A DNA stretch of 9,023 bases from Pseudomonadota bacterium. Its GTDB lineage: Bacteria; Pseudomonadota; Alphaproteobacteria; Rhizobiales; Xanthobacteraceae. The notes under the pieces are model-generated. The model was not told the origin of the DNA. It ran no database searches and saw nothing but the letters and a program-made list of their open reading frames with translations. The stretch spans positions 1 to 9,023 of the forward strand of contig JAEYTJ010000224.1 in NCBI GenBank assembly GCA_023434095.1, written 5' to 3'. A program made the position numbers and the translations under genes. This document shows positions 7,716 to 9,023 of the stretch, in pieces (within the stretch, counting starts at the first letter, position 1; each line of letters starts with the position of its first letter).

Positions 7716-7975
7716 GCTTTCGTGCTCAGCCTCCCCAGGCCATTTCGTGTTTTTTGCACCGCGCCGGGCCCTTCAAAGGTCCAGCCGCAAAGGCCAAGCA
7801 CAAATCATTCCACCCATGCTCGGCCGTCGACGAAAGACTAACTTGTCGCAGGGACGTGCACCAAAGCGCCGACGATGGAAGAAATATCCTCTTGTTGCCT
7901 AATAATAAGGCTTCTTCCGACATACACACGCTTCTTGGACGCCCTTCTTCTCGCGCGCACGCGAAAACCTCTTTG

Positions 7976-8004
7976 CTCCGCTGGCGTTAATATTCGCAGC
8001 GGAG
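7976..8004. promoter_or_regulatory. Perfect 8-bp inverted repeat around an AT-rich core, candidate operator
   Basis: CTCCGCTG (7976-7983) and CAGCGGAG (7997-8004) are exact reverse complements around a 13-base spacer containing TTAATATT. It lies about 163 bp before the urtA-like start. With no coding gene ending nearby it is unlikely to be a terminator. It may be a protein-binding site or a leader hairpin. Confidence 0.45.
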
Positions 8005-8056
8005 ACAGCCAGTCCCATCCTGAGCCTCACTGTGCGGGACCGGCGGGGGTTCCCCT

Positions 8057-8074
8057 ATACGTCAATCGACGTAT
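8057..8074. promoter_or_regulatory. 18-bp palindrome ATACGTC-AATC-GACGTAT, candidate response-regulator operator
   Basis: The 7-bp arms (8057-8063 and 8068-8074) are perfect inverted repeats with a 4-bp centre, located 93 bp before the urtA-like start codon. Size and symmetry suit a dimeric HTH protein. The best local candidate is the LuxR-type response regulator encoded with the NCS1-kinase, but other regulators (GntR, TetR types) are equally compatible. Confidence 0.5.
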
Positions 8075-8153
8075 TGCTGCATCGCGACATCGACCGCCAC
8101 GATCCGGCCAATGCAAGCACATGAGAAGCTTGTTTAGGCCACGTCAAACCCGT

Positions 8154-8160
8154 GGAGGGG
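8154..8160 (+). promoter_or_regulatory. Ribosome binding site of the urtA-like gene
   Basis: GGAGGGG lies six bases before the ATG at 8167, a strong Shine-Dalgarno match that fixes the start immediately ahead of the twin-arginine signal peptide. Confidence 0.75.
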
Positions 8161-8166
8161 AATCGT

Positions 8167-9023
8167 ATGTCTTCGAAGAATGATCCGTCGAGCACGTTTT
8201 CAGCGACGCGGCGCAAGCTTTTGATGGGTATTGCCGCGCTCCCGGCCGTACCTGTTCTTGCGTCCACCGGCCTCTTTTCGACACCCGCCGCGGCGCAGGC
8301 TCCGGCGACATCGGCGGTGAACACCACCGGCCTCGCCGTGACCGACACCGAAGTCACGGTCGGCATCCTGCACTCCGTCACCGGCACGATGGCGATCTCC
8401 GAGACCGGCTCGGTGCAGGCCGAGAAGCTGGCCATCGAGCAGATCAACGCCATGGGCGGCGTGCTCGGCCGCAAGATCAAGTTCATCCAGGAAGACGGCG
8501 CCTCCGACTGGCCGACCTTCGCCGAAAAGGCCAAGAAGCTGCTCGTCAACGACAAGGTCGCGGCCATCATGGGCTGCTGGACCTCGGCCTCGCGCAAGGC
8601 GGTGCTGCCGGTCGTCGAGCAGTATAACGGCATGCTCTACTACCCGACCTTCTATGAAGGCCTGGAGCAGTCGAAGAACGTCATCTACACCGGCCAGGAA
8701 GCCACCCAGCAGATTCTCGCCGGCCTCGACTGGGTGCAGCGCGACAAGGGCGGCAAGACCTTCTACCTCATCGGCTCGGACTATATCTGGCCGCGCACTT
8801 CGATGAAGATCGCCCGCAAGCACATCGAGGGCCACCTGAAGGACTCCTCGGTCGTCGGCGAGGAATATTTCCCGCTCGGCCACACCCAGTTCAACTCGGT
8901 GATCAACAAGATCAAGCTGCGCAAGCCCGACGTGATCTACGCCGCGGTCGTCGGCGGCTCGAACGTCGCCTTCTACAAGCAGCTCAAGGCCGCCGGCATC
9001 GACCTCAACAAGCAGACGCTGCT
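8167..9023 (+). CDS. urtA: Urea/short-chain amide ABC transporter substrate-binding protein, UrtA/FmdD type (runs off right edge)
   Basis: The first 285 codons are present and no stop is reached; family members are about 400-440 residues. Residues 1-45 form a Tat-like export signal: S-A-T-R-R-K-L-L-M (12-20, Arg15-Arg16), a hydrophobic stretch (19-36) and A-A-A-Q-A (41-45) as the likely cleavage region. The mature part is a type I periplasmic binding protein of the UrtA/AmiC/FmdD branch: V-T-V-G-I-L-H-S-V-T-G-T-M-A-I-S-E-T (63-80), D-G-A-S-D-W-P-T-F-A-E-K-A (110-122), G-C-W-T-S-A-S-R-K-A-V-L-P (136-148), Y-Y-P-T-F-Y-E-G (158-165) and Y-T-G-Q-E (174-178). These segments line the ligand cleft in UrtA. 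It would capture urea or a short amide in the periplasm for an ABC importer. The permease and ATPase genes are expected to follow to the right. Urea versus formamide/acetamide cannot be decided from this fragment. Confidence 0.92.
   Translation, partial: MSSKNDPSSTFSATRRKLLMGIAALPAVPVLASTGLFSTPAAAQAPATSAVNTTGLAVTDTEVTVGILHSVTGTMAISETGSVQAEKLAIEQINAMGGVLGRKIKFIQEDGASDWPTFAEKAKKLLVNDKVAAIMGCWTSASRKAVLPVVEQYNGMLYYPTFYEGLEQSKNVIYTGQEATQQILAGLDWVQRDKGGKTFYLIGSDYIWPRTSMKIARKHIEGHLKDSSVVGEEYFPLGHTQFNSVINKIKLRKPDVIYAAVVGGSNVAFYKQLKAAGIDLNKQTL

Larger units (their letters stand above)
7716..8166. other. 451-bp divergent intergenic region between the sensor kinase and the urtA-like gene
   Basis: No gene was recognised here on either strand. 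It is less GC-rich than its surroundings, particularly around 7840-8000, as expected of a regulatory region. It holds two inverted repeats (7976-8004 and 8057-8074) and the strong ribosome binding site of the urtA-like gene. I could not place a convincing -35/-10 or -24/-12 promoter for either flanking gene. TGCACC words at 7755-7760 and 7857-7862 recall NtrC half-sites but lack the matching second halves. Confidence 0.6.

Noticed and set aside
7844..7850. Single TGTCGCA in the urtA/kinase control region
   Set aside because: There is no inverted partner nearby. One isolated heptamer is expected by chance in 9 kb and does not support regulation by the AcoR-like protein there.
7755..7862. TGCACC words resembling NtrC half-sites (7755-7760 and 7857-7862)
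   Set aside because: Neither has a proper GGTGCA partner at the required spacing, so nitrogen control by NtrC cannot be claimed.
8106..8118. Possible sigma-54 promoter before the urtA-like gene
   Set aside because: GG (8106-8107) and GC (8117-8118) are one base too close, and the flanking bases do not match the consensus.

Overview
This is a GC-rich window with many GC-ending codons, dispersed palindromic repeats, and close matches to alphaproteobacterial protein families. It most likely comes from the chromosome of a Hyphomicrobiales (Rhizobiales) bacterium, possibly Xanthobacteraceae such as Ancylobacter, Starkeya or Xanthobacter. The order is a fairly safe inference; the family is a guess from general familiarity.

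Region 1 (1-3361) is an acetaldehyde/short-chain aldehyde oxidation locus. The N-terminal 260 residues of an AcoR-type sigma-54 enhancer-binding regulator (minus strand, cut by the left edge) are divergent from a full-length AldB/ExaC-type NAD-dependent aldehyde dehydrogenase (1022-2539). The 239-bp space between them holds a near-consensus -24/-12 sigma-54 promoter (976-991) and several TGTCGCA-type inverted repeats, which are the likely regulator sites. About 400 bp downstream lies a DUF779 gene (2945-3361), a family often found beside aldehyde dehydrogenases. The gap holds a hairpin just after the dehydrogenase stop and a cluster of short palindromic dispersed repeats, including two copies of one family in inverted orientation.

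Region 2 (3371-7715, minus strand) is a two-gene signalling operon. The first gene encodes an unusual 1140-residue protein: a complete 12-helix NCS1 (nucleobase/hydantoin/allantoin type) transporter, a nine-cysteine cluster, two more membrane helices, a histidine kinase core, a receiver, and a C-terminal tail. The second gene overlaps its end and encodes a REC - PAS-like - LuxR/NarL-HTH response regulator. Together they look like a transporter-coupled two-component system, in the style of CbrA but built on an NCS1 rather than an SSS transporter.

Region 3 (7716-9023) is a 451-bp divergent intergenic region with two clear inverted repeats. It is followed by the first 285 codons of a UrtA/FmdD-type urea or short-chain amide ABC binding protein with a Tat-like signal peptide. 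The rest of a urt/fmd transporter operon probably continues to the right. The divergent layout suggests that the NCS1-kinase/LuxR pair senses a nitrogen compound (urea, amide, hydantoin, allantoin or nucleobase) and controls the ABC transporter. That link is inference from gene order.
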